Shown: positions 34,338-42,745, counted from the first letter of the stretch. The stretch is DNA of 45,330 nucleotides from SG8-41 sp036397875 (GCA_036397875.1 DASWIC010000138.1:1-45330); one strand, 5' to 3'. The notes: generated by a model from the letters alone, not told the origin. A program made the numbers and translations.

Positions 34338-34412
34338 CAATCGGCGGTCAGCGCTCATCCAACGCCGTGATTCTTGGCGGGACTGACGACTGACCGCTGA
34401 CCGCTGATTGCT
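34336..34412. repeat. Inverted repeat between gap and pgk
   Basis: AGCAATCGGCGGTCAGCG (34336-34353) and CGCTGACCGCTGATTGCT (34395-34412) are reverse complements at 17 of 18 positions, around a 41-base loop. The right arm is embedded in a simple run of TGAC/CGCTGA units (34381-34410). The left arm overlaps the gap stop codon. No T-tract follows. It fills almost all of the gap-pgk spacer and ends nine bases before the pgk ATG, so it may affect pgk translation. Confidence 0.75.
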
Positions 34413-34420
34413 GGTCTCGC

Positions 34421-35608
34421 ATGCCGTTCCTCAAGCTGACCGATGTGCCGCTGGCGGGCAAGCGCGTATTCATCCGCGCGGACCTGAACGTGCCCCAGGA
34501 CGACGCGGGCAACATCACCGAAGACACGCGCATCCGCGCCTCGCTCCCCGGCATCGAGCACGCATTGAAGAGCGGCGCCTCGGTGATGGTGACCTCGCAC
34601 CTGGGCCGCCCCGCAGAGGGCAAGCTCGAACCGGAGGACTCGCTCGCCCCGGTTGCCAAGCGACTTGGCGAAATGCTCGGGCGCCCGGTGCGGCTCGTGA
34701 GCGACTGGGTGGACGGCGGCTTCGAGGTGAAGCCGGGCGAAGTGGTGATGCTGGAGAACTGCCGCGTCAACAAGGGCGAAAAGAAGAACGACGAGGCGCT
34801 CGCCCGCAAGATGGCGGCCTTGTGCGACGTCTACGTGAACGACGCATTCGGCACGGCGCACCGCGCGGAGGCGACCACCCACGGATTAGCGCGGTTCGCC
34901 CCTATTGCCTGCGCCGGCCCGCTGATGGCGGCCGAGCTCGAAGCGCTCGGGCGCGCGCTCGGCAACCCCGCGCGCCCGCTGGTTGCGATCGTCGCCGGCG
35001 CGAAGGTCTCCACCAAGCTCTCCATCCTGAAGTCGCTCGCGGAAAAGGTGGACCAGCTCGTCGTGGGCGGCGGCATCGCCAATACCTTCCTCGCCGCGGC
35101 CGGACTGCCGATCGGAAAATCGCTTGCCGAGCTCGAGCTCGTGGGCGAGGCGCGGGCCATCATCGAGCTGATGAATAAGCGCGGCGCGGCCGTCCCGCTG
35201 CCCGTGGACGTGGTCGTCGCCAGCGATCTCTCGCCGCTCGCGCGCGCGAACCGCGTCGCCGCCACGGACGTGAAGCCCGACGACATGATTCTCGACATCG
35301 GCCCGAGAACGGCCGCGACCCTCGCCGCGCGCATCGCCCGCGCCGGCACCATCGTCTGGAACGGTCCGGTCGGGGTGTTCGAGTTCGACCAGTTTGCCGC
35401 CGGCACGAAGGCCATCGCCCGGGCGATCGCGGACTCGACCGCGTTCTCCATCGCCGGCGGCGGCGATACGCTCGCCGCCATCGCGAAGTTCGGCATCGCC
35501 GACAGGATTTCCTATATCTCCACCGGCGGCGGCGCGTTTCTCGAGTTTCTCGAGGGCAGGAAGCTGCCGGCGGTCGAAATTCTGGAGCAGCGCGCGGCAG
35601 GCGCGTAA
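34421..35608 (+). CDS. pgk: Phosphoglycerate kinase
   Basis: Makes ATP from 1,3-bisphosphoglycerate. It has 395 residues, normal for bacterial PGK. RVFIRADLNVPQDDAGNITE is the N-domain signature. Other blocks are VTSHLGRPAEG, DVYVNDAFGTAHRAEATTHG, and the C-domain nucleotide site GAKVSTKLSILKSL with IVWNGPVGVFEFDQFAAGT. The C-terminal ISTGGGAFLEFLEGRKLPAV is also typical. No Shine-Dalgarno sequence is evident before the ATG; the space is taken by the inverted repeat. Confidence 0.99.
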   Translation: MPFLKLTDVPLAGKRVFIRADLNVPQDDAGNITEDTRIRASLPGIEHALKSGASVMVTSHLGRPAEGKLEPEDSLAPVAKRLGEMLGRPVRLVSDWVDGGFEVKPGEVVMLENCRVNKGEKKNDEALARKMAALCDVYVNDAFGTAHRAEATTHGLARFAPIACAGPLMAAELEALGRALGNPARPLVAIVAGAKVSTKLSILKSLAEKVDQLVVGGGIANTFLAAAGLPIGKSLAELELVGEARAIIELMNKRGAAVPLPVDVVVASDLSPLARANRVAATDVKPDDMILDIGPRTAATLAARIARAGTIVWNGPVGVFEFDQFAAGTKAIARAIADSTAFSIAGGGDTLAAIAKFGIADRISYISTGGGAFLEFLEGRKLPAVEILEQRAAGA

Positions 35609-35619
35609 ACGGCGGGAGC

Positions 35620-36966
35620 ATGACCGGCATTACGCGCGCGCTGTCGCGTTACGTTGCATCATCGCAATTCGACGCCCTGCCCGCGGCGGTGCGGCATGAA
35701 GGGGTGCGTGCCTTCGTCAACTGGATCGGGTGCGCGGCCGGGGGCGCGCGGGAAGGCTGTGTCGAGCGTGCCCTCGAGGTCCTGGCCGAATTCAACGGCG
35801 CGCCGGCGGCCACGGTCGTGGGCCGGCGCGAGAAGCTTGATGCGCTCAATGCGGCGTGCATCAACTCGATGAGCTCCGCCGCGCTGTCGTTCAACGACAC
35901 GCATTTCGTCACCGTGGCGCACCCGACCAGCCCGGTCGCGGCGGCGCTGCTGGCCCTGGCGGAGCGCAAGCCGGCGAACGGGCGGGAATTCGTGCACGCG
36001 CTCGTGCTGGGGGTCGAAATACAATGCCGCGTCGGCAACATCCTCTGCATCGCGCCGGCCGAATGCGGCGTCGGGCTGTCGATGCAGGGCCTGGTGGGCG
36101 GCATCGGCGCCGCGGTCGCCGCCGGCAAGCTGCTGGGGCTGGACGAGAGCGGCGTGGCGACCGCGATCGGGCTCGCCGCCAATCAGGCCGGCGGCTTGAG
36201 AGAAGCGCACGCGACGATGGGCAGCCCGTTCACCCCCGGCCATGCGGCGCGCTGCGGTCTGTTCGCGGCGCTGCTCGCCGAGCGCGGCTTTACCTGCCCC
36301 GATACCATGATCGAGGGGGTCAAGGGCTTCGCCGTGTCGTTCGGCCAGCGGCCGAATTTGGAAGCCGCCGTCGACGGGCTGGGCCAGGCCTTCGAGATCT
36401 CTGCGCTCGCCTATAAGCCCTATCCCTGCGGATTCGTCATCCATCCCATCATCGATGCTTGCCTGGACGTAGCGCTCCGGGAGGCGATTGACGCAACACA
36501 GATCGAACGCATCGAGTTGACCGTCAATCCGCTCGCCGTGCAGCTATGCAATCGCCCCGAACCGAAGAACCAGAACCAGGCGATGGTCAGTTTCCAGCAT
36601 TGGGCGGCGGCGGCGTTCATCCGCAAGGCCGCCGGGATCGCGGAAGTGACCGAAGCGATGGTCCACGACGGCGCGGTTACCGCCCTGCGGCGGAAGGTAA
36701 CGGCCAGGAGCGTTCCCGCCGTCGGCCGCGAGGCGGCGAGCGTGCGCGTCGTGCTGAAATCCGGCAAGGTGGTCGAGGCGGCAGTGCAGAATTGCCGCGG
36801 CAGCGAGGGCCGGCCGTTGAACGACGAGGACATCAGCGACAAGACCCGTGGGCTGCTGCGCACTGCATTTCCAGCCGATGCGGCCGAGGAGATACTCGGC
36901 GAATGCTGGCGCATCGAGCACTGCCCGCGCGTGGACGCGCTGGCCGTTCGGTTGCGCTTGCGCTGA
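35620..36966 (+). CDS. MmgE/PrpD family protein
   Basis: Member of the family that includes 2-methylcitrate dehydratase PrpD and cis-aconitate decarboxylase; 448 residues. Support comes from the overall pattern: the helical start ALSRYVASSQFDALPAAVRH, NSMSSAALSFNDTH, GLAANQAGGLREAHATMGSP and YKPYPCGFVIHPIIDACLDV. The usual PrpD partners prpB, prpC and acnD are not here, so the substrate cannot be named. It starts 11 bases after the pgk stop and is followed by pyk, so it is inserted into an otherwise glycolytic series and is probably co-transcribed. Confidence 0.88.
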   Translation: MTGITRALSRYVASSQFDALPAAVRHEGVRAFVNWIGCAAGGAREGCVERALEVLAEFNGAPAATVVGRREKLDALNAACINSMSSAALSFNDTHFVTVAHPTSPVAAALLALAERKPANGREFVHALVLGVEIQCRVGNILCIAPAECGVGLSMQGLVGGIGAAVAAGKLLGLDESGVATAIGLAANQAGGLREAHATMGSPFTPGHAARCGLFAALLAERGFTCPDTMIEGVKGFAVSFGQRPNLEAAVDGLGQAFEISALAYKPYPCGFVIHPIIDACLDVALREAIDATQIERIELTVNPLAVQLCNRPEPKNQNQAMVSFQHWAAAAFIRKAAGIAEVTEAMVHDGAVTALRRKVTARSVPAVGREAASVRVVLKSGKVVEAAVQNCRGSEGRPLNDEDISDKTRGLLRTAFPADAAEEILGECWRIEHCPRVDALAVRLRLR

Positions 36967-36985
36967 TGCGCTACACTGAGCTCGA

Positions 36986-37012
36986 TCCTGAACCTCGAAC
37001 CCTGAATCCCGG
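36986..37012. repeat. Short degenerate direct repeats before pyk
   Basis: Degenerate tandem units CCTGAACC, TCGAACC and CTGAATCC occupy most of the 52-base gap between the PrpD-like gene and pyk. They end about six bases before the pyk ATG. No Shine-Dalgarno sequence is visible. Origin and function are unknown. Confidence 0.45.
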
Positions 37013-37018
37013 TTTCCC

Positions 37019-38446
37019 ATGGCCCGCCGCACCAAGATCGTCGCGACCCTTGGCCCCGCTTCGAGCGACGCGAAGACGCTCGCGCGCATGATCGATGCCG
37101 GGCTCGACGTGGTGCGTGTGAACTTCTCCCACGGCAGCGCCGCCGAGCATCGCAAGCGCGTGGCGCTGGTGCGCTCGCTTGCGCGCAAAGCGGGCCATGC
37201 CGTCGGCGTGCTGGTGGACCTGCAGGGGCCGAAAATCCGCATCGGCCGCTTCAAGGAGGGCAGGATCACGCTCGCGGTCGCGGCGAAGTTTACCCTCGAC
37301 GCCGAGTGCGGCCTCGGCGACGAGCACGTCGTGGGCCTCGATTACCGGAACCTGCCCAACGATGTCCGTCCGGGTGACACGCTGCTGCTCGACGACGGGC
37401 GCATCGTGCTCGGCGTCGCCTCGGTCAGGGGGCCGCGCATCACCACCGTCGTGGAGCAGGGCGGCCCGCTCACCAACAACAAGGGCATCAACCGCAAGGG
37501 CGGGGGCCTGACCGCGCCGGCGCTGACGGAGAAGGACATGCAGGACATCAGGATCGCGGCCGAGCTCAAAGCGGATTTTCTCGGGGTCTCGTTCCCGCGC
37601 TCCGGCGCCGACATCAAGTGGGCGCGCGATCTCATGCACAAGGCGGGCGGGCGGGCGCTGACGGTGGCGAAGATCGAGCGCGCGGAGGCGATCCCGGCGC
37701 TGGAGGACATTCTCGACGCGTCCGACTGCATCATGGTCGCGCGCGGCGACCTGGCCGTGGAGGTTGGCGATGCCGCGGTGCCGGCGCTGCAGAAGCGCAT
37801 GCTGCGCCTGGCGCGCGAGAAAGGCCGGATCACGATCACCGCGACCCAGATGATGGAGTCGATGATCCACAACCCGATCCCGACCCGCGCGGAGGTGTCG
37901 GACGTCGCCAACGCGGTGCTCGATGGCACGGACGCGGTGATGCTCTCGGCCGAGACCGCCACCGGCGAGTACCCGGTGGAGACGGTGGCGGCGATGGCGC
38001 GCGTGTGCGTGGAGGCGGAGAAGGAGGACACGCTGTCGCAGGAACGGCGCCTTGCCACGGTGCCGGCGGAGGTCGAAGAGTCGATCGCGCGCGCCACCGT
38101 CTTCACGGCGAACAACCTCGACATCAAGGCGGTGGCGGCGATGACGCAGAGCGGCAAGACCGTCCTGCTCATGTCGCGGTTGCGGACGAACGTGCCGATC
38201 TACGCCATGAGTTCGCTGGTCGATACCCGGCGCCGGGTCACGCTGTTCCGCGGCGTGTACCCCGTCAAGTTCAAAGGCGCGCGCAATCCCGAGCGGGCGC
38301 TGCACATGGCGGAGGACGAGCTGCTCGACCGGGGCGTGGTCCAGCGCGGCGACTATATCGTGCTCACGATCGGCGAGCCCTTTGGCAAGGCCGGCGGCAC
38401 CAATACCATGAAGGTCGTGAAGGTGGGGGAGCACCGGAAGGCGTAA
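37019..38446 (+). CDS. pyk: Pyruvate kinase
   Basis: Transfers phosphate from phosphoenolpyruvate to ADP. It has 475 residues. It begins MARRTKIVATLGPASSDAKT; the substrate region VVRVNFSHGS and the B-domain follow. The metal and catalytic block is LTVAKIERAEAIPALEDIL, then MVARGDLAVEVG and ITATQMMESMIHNPIPTRAE, then DAVMLSAETATGEYP. The C-terminal allosteric domain is complete. The pyk-fba neighbourhood is common in betaproteobacteria. Confidence 0.99.
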   Translation: MARRTKIVATLGPASSDAKTLARMIDAGLDVVRVNFSHGSAAEHRKRVALVRSLARKAGHAVGVLVDLQGPKIRIGRFKEGRITLAVAAKFTLDAECGLGDEHVVGLDYRNLPNDVRPGDTLLLDDGRIVLGVASVRGPRITTVVEQGGPLTNNKGINRKGGGLTAPALTEKDMQDIRIAAELKADFLGVSFPRSGADIKWARDLMHKAGGRALTVAKIERAEAIPALEDILDASDCIMVARGDLAVEVGDAAVPALQKRMLRLAREKGRITITATQMMESMIHNPIPTRAEVSDVANAVLDGTDAVMLSAETATGEYPVETVAAMARVCVEAEKEDTLSQERRLATVPAEVEESIARATVFTANNLDIKAVAAMTQSGKTVLLMSRLRTNVPIYAMSSLVDTRRRVTLFRGVYPVKFKGARNPERALHMAEDELLDRGVVQRGDYIVLTIGEPFGKAGGTNTMKVVKVGEHRKA

Positions 38447-38493
38447 GGCAGAAGGCGAAAATCGGGTGTTGCCGGCGGTGTAAAATCGGTAGT

Positions 38494-38517
38494 CGAATCA
38501 CGAATCGCGATTTACGA
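38494..38517. repeat. Short degenerate direct repeats between pyk and fba
   Basis: CGAATCA, CGAATCG, CGATTTA and CGA follow one another in the pyk-fba gap. AAATCG upstream (38483-38488) can pair with CGATTT (38508-38513). It resembles the simple repeats in the two preceding spacers of the cluster in style, not in sequence. Confidence 0.4.
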
Positions 38518-38548
38518 GACACCAAGCACGACGTCCGAGGAGACTCCT

Positions 38549-39577
38549 ATGTCAGTCAATTCCCTGGAAACTGTTGCCAAGGCCATGGTCGCGCCCGGCA
38601 AGGGCATACTTGCCGCCGACGAGTCGACCGGCACCATCGAAAAACGATTTCGGAGCATCCACGTCGAGAACACCGAGGAGCATCGCCGCGCCTACCGGGA
38701 TTTGCTGTTTTCCGCCAAGGGCATCGGCCAGCACATCGGCGGCGTCATTCTTTTCGATGAGACGCTGCGACAGAAATCGGCGGACGGCACGCCGTTTCCG
38801 GAACTGCTCGCGCAGCACGGCGTGATCCCCGGCATCAAGGTGGACACGGGCGCGAAGGAGATGGCGCTCTGCCCCGGCGAGACGGTGACCGAGGGCCTCG
38901 ATGGCCTCACCAAGCGGTGCGCGGAATACCTGAAGCTGGGAGCGCGTTTCGCCAAGTGGCGCGCAGTGATCACGATCGGCGCCGGCATTCCCTCGCAGGC
39001 CTGCATCACCGCGAACGCGCATGCGCTCGCTCGCTACGCCGCGATCTGCCAGGCCGCCGGGCTGGTGCCCATCGTCGAGCCCGAGGTGCTGATGGACGGC
39101 GATCACACGATAGAGCGCTGCGAGGAAGTGACCGAATGGACCCTGCGCGACCAGTTTGCCGCGCTCGCCAGCCAGCGCGTCGCTTTCGAGAGGATGGTGC
39201 TGAAGCCCTCCATGGTCGTCGCCGGCGCGAGCTGCAAGCAGCAGGCGTCGGTGAGCGAAGTGGCCGAGCGCACGCTCAAGGTGCTCAGGCGCACCGTCCC
39301 GGCAGCGATGCCCGGCATCGCGTTTCTTTCCGGTGGCCAGGGCGACGAGCTCGCAACCGCGCATCTGAACGCGATAAACAAGCTGGGCGGCGGGCCCTGG
39401 ACGCTCTCGTTCTCCTACGGGCGCGCGCTGCAGGCGGCTGCGCTCAAGGCGTGGAAGGGCGGTCCGACCAACGTCGCGGCGGCACAGAGGGCGTTTATCC
39501 ACCGCGCGCGCATGAACGGTCTCGCCTGCCAGGGCCGCTACAGCCCGGATCTCGAGCGGCAGGCGCTCGCCGCGTAA
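38549..39577 (+). CDS. Class I (Schiff-base) fructose-bisphosphate aldolase
   Basis: Cleaves fructose 1,6-bisphosphate through a lysine Schiff base, without metal. It has 342 residues. The start region APGKGILAADESTGTIEKRF is a class I hallmark. FAKWRAVITIG (Lys136, Arg138), Glu177 in VPIVEPEVLMDGDHTIERC and the Schiff-base Lys219 in RMVLKPSMVVAG complete the active site. FLSGGQGDELATAHLNAIN is the phosphate-loop region. Related genomes usually carry a metal-dependent class II aldolase next to pyk; here the eukaryotic-like class I enzyme takes that place. The ribosome binding site GAGGAG is good. Confidence 0.96.
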   Translation: MSVNSLETVAKAMVAPGKGILAADESTGTIEKRFRSIHVENTEEHRRAYRDLLFSAKGIGQHIGGVILFDETLRQKSADGTPFPELLAQHGVIPGIKVDTGAKEMALCPGETVTEGLDGLTKRCAEYLKLGARFAKWRAVITIGAGIPSQACITANAHALARYAAICQAAGLVPIVEPEVLMDGDHTIERCEEVTEWTLRDQFAALASQRVAFERMVLKPSMVVAGASCKQQASVSEVAERTLKVLRRTVPAAMPGIAFLSGGQGDELATAHLNAINKLGGGPWTLSFSYGRALQAAALKAWKGGPTNVAAAQRAFIHRARMNGLACQGRYSPDLERQALAA

Positions 39578-39654
39578 TCAAGCGAACCGCCGAGCGCGCC
39601 AAGAGCTAACGTACAATAATCAAAGCGCCGCCCCGCTTCCGCGGCTGCGAATCG

Positions 39655-40785
39655 ATGACAGGCACGACTGCGACGGCGGCCTACCGGCCGCCGGTTTCCA
39701 TCATCACGGGCTACCTCGGCAGCGGCAAGACGACGCTGCTCAACCGCCTGCTGCGGGACCCGGGCATGGCGCGGGCCGCGGTCATCATCAACGAGTTCGG
39801 GGAGGTGGCTCTCGATCACCTGCTCGTCGCCACGCCCGACGAAAACACGGTGCTGCTTGCCAACGGCTGCCTGTGCTGCACGATCCGCGGTGACCTGGCA
39901 GGGACGCTAGCCAGTCTCCTCGCGCGGCGCGGCGCGGATGGCATCCCGGCCTTCGACCGCGTGCTGGTCGAGACCACCGGGCTGGCGGACCCGGTGCCGG
40001 TGCTGCGCACGCTCGCCTCGGACGAGACGATCGCGCCGAGGGTGCGGCCCGGGGCCGTGATCACGATGGTGGACGCGGTGAACGGCGAGGGCGAGCTCGA
40101 TCAGTGCCCGGAGTCGGTCAAGCAGGCCGCGGTCGCCGACAGCCTGGTCGTGAGCAAGACCGACATCGCGGCGCCAGCGGTGCTCGCCCGGCTGCGCCAG
40201 CGCCTCGCTCGCATCAATCCCGGCGCGCGAATGCTCGAAGCCGTGCAGGGCGCAGTAGACCCCCGCCTGCTGTTCGGGGCCGCGCCGCTCGACCCGGCCG
40301 CGGAACGGGATACCGTCGAGCGCTGGCTGAACGAGGGCGCATATACGAGGGTGGAAGCCGCGCGCGGAACCGGCCGTCACGGTGACGACATACGCGCGTT
40401 TGCGGTCCGCCACGAGGAACCGGTCACGGGCGCCGGCCTAGCGGCCTGGCTCAATCTGATGGCGGCGCTGAAGGGTGCGAACCTGCTGCGCGTGAAGGGC
40501 CTGGTCAATGTCGCGGGGAGCCCGGTCGTCGTGCACGTGGTGCAGAGCGTCATTCACGAGCCCGTCGCGCTCGAATCATGGCCGTCGGCGGACCGCAGCA
40601 CCCGCATCGTGTTCATTACCCGGGGCATGGCGCGGGGGGATATCGAGTCGACGCTGCCGGCGCTGGGTCTGGATGCAAGCCGGCGCGCACCCGGCGCCGC
40701 AATCGACCCGACGGCATACGCCCGATTCGTCCATGCGGCGGCGGGGTTTCGTTCCAAGGACCGGCGTCACGCACGGAGGGGGTGA
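39655..40785 (+). CDS. CobW/G3E family GTP-binding protein
   Basis: COG0523-type P-loop GTPase, a family that includes metal chaperones (zinc, cobalt and others) and nitrile hydratase activators; 376 residues. Walker A GYLGSGKT is at 19-26. The metal-binding CxCC motif is CLCC at 72-75 in NGCLCCTIRGDL. ETTGLADPVPV and the base-specificity motif SKTD (167-170, usually NKxD) follow. The C-terminal CobW domain covers about 255-365. It starts 77 bases after the aldolase gene without a clear ribosome binding site. Three bases separate it from the metal-dependent amidohydrolase, so metal delivery to that enzyme is a reasonable guess. Confidence 0.92.
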   Translation: MTGTTATAAYRPPVSIITGYLGSGKTTLLNRLLRDPGMARAAVIINEFGEVALDHLLVATPDENTVLLANGCLCCTIRGDLAGTLASLLARRGADGIPAFDRVLVETTGLADPVPVLRTLASDETIAPRVRPGAVITMVDAVNGEGELDQCPESVKQAAVADSLVVSKTDIAAPAVLARLRQRLARINPGARMLEAVQGAVDPRLLFGAAPLDPAAERDTVERWLNEGAYTRVEAARGTGRHGDDIRAFAVRHEEPVTGAGLAAWLNLMAALKGANLLRVKGLVNVAGSPVVVHVVQSVIHEPVALESWPSADRSTRIVFITRGMARGDIESTLPALGLDASRRAPGAAIDPTAYARFVHAAAGFRSKDRRHARRG

Positions 40786-40788
40786 TAC

Positions 40789-42144
40789 TTGAAGTCCCAG
40801 GAATTTCTTGAAACGAAGGTGAAGGGGCCCGTCCGGGCGATCAGCTGCGGGACCTTGATCGACGGCCGCGGCGGCAAGCCGATCAAGAACGCGGTGCTGC
40901 TGATCCAGGGCAACCTCATCACCAAGGTCGGCGAGCCCGGCAAGGTGAAGCCCCCGCACGGCGCGGAAGTCATCGATTGCTCGCGCTACACGGTGATGCC
41001 GGGAATGATGGACCTCCACATCCACACGGCGATGTACAACTGCATGACCTTTCACAACCACCGGGTCGCCCAGTTCGAGACGATGCCGCACCTGCAGCAG
41101 ATGTACGCCTTGTTCCACGCCCAGAACTGCTTCGACATGGGTTTCACCACGCTGCGCGATCTCGGCATGAACGGGCCTTATGGATTGCTGGTGAACGAGA
41201 TGTGCGCGGTGCGCGACGCCATCAACGCCGGCATCGTCGAAGGTCCGCGCATGCTGATCGCGGGCTTCACCACCATGACCGGCTCGCACCTCGAGCTGAT
41301 CCAGCCGCGCGCGATGGTCCGATGGGGGTTCAATACCGCCGACGGGCCGTGGGAGCTGCGCAAGCTCGCGCGCAAGAACATGCTGGCGGGTTGCGACGTC
41401 ATCAAGACCTGCGCCTCCGGCGGCGGCGGCACTGACAAGGAAGAGCCCGATATCCGCAACATGACGCAGGAGGAGCTGGACGCCGTTGTCGACGAGGCGC
41501 ACGCGCTGCACAAGCACGCGGCGGTGCACTGCTTCACCACCAGCGCGCAGCGCATGGCGTTGAAAGCCGGCGCCGATACCATCGAGCACATGGTGTTCCA
41601 CGATGACGAGACCATCGAGCTCATCCGGAAGTCCGGCACCCCGGTCACGCCGACGCTGGCTCACCGCACCGACCACGCGATCCAGCTGCGCCGCGAGCAC
41701 GGCACGGCCGATTTCGTGCTGCGCAAGATGAAGTACCTGCAGCCGTTCTGCTTCGAGACGTTCCGCAAGATGTACCAGGCCGGCGTGAAGATCGCGATGG
41801 GCACCGACATGGGCTTCGAGCCGGATATGGGCTCGAACGCCGCGGAGCTGGAGATCTACGTCAAGCTCGGCATGAAGCCGATGGACGCGATCCTTACCAC
41901 GACCCGCAACGCCGCGCAGGCGCTCAAGCGCGAGAAGGAGCTCGGCACGATCGAGGCGGGCAAGCTCGCCGACGTCATCGCGGTGGACGGTGATCCGCTG
42001 AAGAACATCCGCTGCCTGCAGGACAAGAAGAACATCAAGATCGTGATGAAGGAAGGCAGGATCTACGCCGACCGCCGCCCCGGCAAGAGCAAGAACGTGG
42101 TCAACGTGAAGCCGGGCGATTGGAAGATCATTGACTACCTGTGA
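40789..42144 (+). CDS. Metal-dependent amidohydrolase family protein
   Basis: Imidazolonepropionase/prolidase-like member of the amidohydrolase superfamily, 451 residues, substrate unknown. Metal ligands appear complete: His77 and His79 in MDLHIHT, Lys206 (possible carboxylated lysine) in DVIKTCASGGGG, His247, His267 in TIEHM and Asp340 in GTDMG. The start is TTG 40789, preceded by a strong GGAGGGGG and lying three bases after the cobW-type gene. There is no signal peptide, so it should be cytoplasmic. The neighbours suggest catabolism of an amide, cyclic or organic acid compound. Confidence 0.9.
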   Translation: MKSQEFLETKVKGPVRAISCGTLIDGRGGKPIKNAVLLIQGNLITKVGEPGKVKPPHGAEVIDCSRYTVMPGMMDLHIHTAMYNCMTFHNHRVAQFETMPHLQQMYALFHAQNCFDMGFTTLRDLGMNGPYGLLVNEMCAVRDAINAGIVEGPRMLIAGFTTMTGSHLELIQPRAMVRWGFNTADGPWELRKLARKNMLAGCDVIKTCASGGGGTDKEEPDIRNMTQEELDAVVDEAHALHKHAAVHCFTTSAQRMALKAGADTIEHMVFHDDETIELIRKSGTPVTPTLAHRTDHAIQLRREHGTADFVLRKMKYLQPFCFETFRKMYQAGVKIAMGTDMGFEPDMGSNAAELEIYVKLGMKPMDAILTTTRNAAQALKREKELGTIEAGKLADVIAVDGDPLKNIRCLQDKKNIKIVMKEGRIYADRRPGKSKNVVNVKPGDWKIIDYL

Positions 42145-42150
42145 TGAGTG

Positions 42151-42246
42151 ACGAAATCCCCCGGCTTCGCCACCCCCCTTTGTTAAAGGGGGGTTACGGA
42201 GGATCATGTCGCCCCCCTTTGACAAAGGGGGGATAGGGGGGATTGG
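42151..42246. repeat. Palindromic repeat cluster 1 (two C6TTT-N3-AAAG6 hairpins)
   Basis: Two near-identical palindromes at 42173-42193 (loop GTT) and 42212-42232 (loop GAC), each with a nine-base-pair stem CCCCCCTTT/AAAGGGGGG. They follow ACGAAATCCCCCGGCTTCGC at 42151-42170 and are followed by ATAGGGGGGATTGG. Bases 42151-42207 match 44385-44441 almost exactly (about three differences). When read through, such repeats give peptides like NPPLTKGG, which I know as a recurring spurious translation in many bacterial genomes. This looks like a dispersed REP-like element. Confidence 0.88.
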
Positions 42247-42274
42247 AAGACGTAGTAACGAGAAGGGGATCACG

Positions 42275-42745
42275 ATGGCGACGAAGAAACCGGCGGTGAA
42301 GAAGGCGAAGACCCAGACCGAGGGCGCGATCCGGGCCGGCGACGGCCGCTACCAGTTCAAACTGGCCGAGGTCAAGGACGTCCCGGCCGGCACCGGCTAC
42401 TCGACCTCGCACGGCGGCGTGATCGAGGGCAGCCGCATGCTGGTCGGCTACATCCACAAAGCGCGCGGCACCGGCTCGCGCATGCACACGCACCAGAACG
42501 AGCAGTTCAACTACGTCGTGCGCGGCACGCTGGTCGGCTCGGTGAACGGCAAGCAGGTGGTCGCGCCGGCCGGCACGCTCATCTACATCCCCGCCAATGC
42601 CCCCCATACGCTGGTGGCCTCCCCCGATGACGAGGACGTCATCTTCATCGCCATCAAGGACCTGTCGCAGGGTATTATCGGCAAAGCGGTCGACGGCACC
42701 ATGACCGGGCCGCATTACGATCCCGGCTTCGGCCCGGACTCGTAG
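42275..42745 (+). CDS. Cupin domain-containing protein
   Basis: Small single-domain cupin of 156 residues with a lysine-rich N-terminus (MATKKPAVKKAKTQ). Cupin motif 1 has His71, His73 and Glu76 in GSRMHTHQNEQFNYVVRG; motif 2 has His111 in PAGTLIYIPANAPHT. The metal-binding set is therefore complete. The start ATG 42275 has AGAAGGGG before it. An ATG at 42206 in the same frame lies inside the repeat and would add translated repeat sequence, so it is rejected. Its role may be as an isomerase, a dioxygenase-like enzyme or a ligand sensor; the sequence does not decide. Confidence 0.9.
   Translation: MATKKPAVKKAKTQTEGAIRAGDGRYQFKLAEVKDVPAGTGYSTSHGGVIEGSRMLVGYIHKARGTGSRMHTHQNEQFNYVVRGTLVGSVNGKQVVAPAGTLIYIPANAPHTLVASPDDEDVIFIAIKDLSQGIIGKAVDGTMTGPHYDPGFGPDS

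Noticed and set aside
36971..38434. Minus-strand frame of 487 codons opposite pyk
   Set aside because: Shadow; pyk is complete on the plus strand.
42151..42246. CRISPR array or intrinsic terminator explanation for the G/C palindromes
   Set aside because: The units are contiguous palindromes with no regular unique spacers and no cas genes, and no T-tract follows the stems; the shared 57-base flank points to a dispersed repeat.
40576..42273. Minus-strand frame of 565 codons covering the amidohydrolase gene and repeat cluster 1
   Set aside because: It begins by reading the palindromic repeats (giving NPPLTKGG-type peptide) and then runs antisense to the amidohydrolase; no coding evidence.
42206..42274. 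N-terminal extension of the cupin from ATG 42206
   Set aside because: The added residues are translated palindromic repeat; ATG 42275 has its own AGAAGGGG. Kept only as a low-interest finding.
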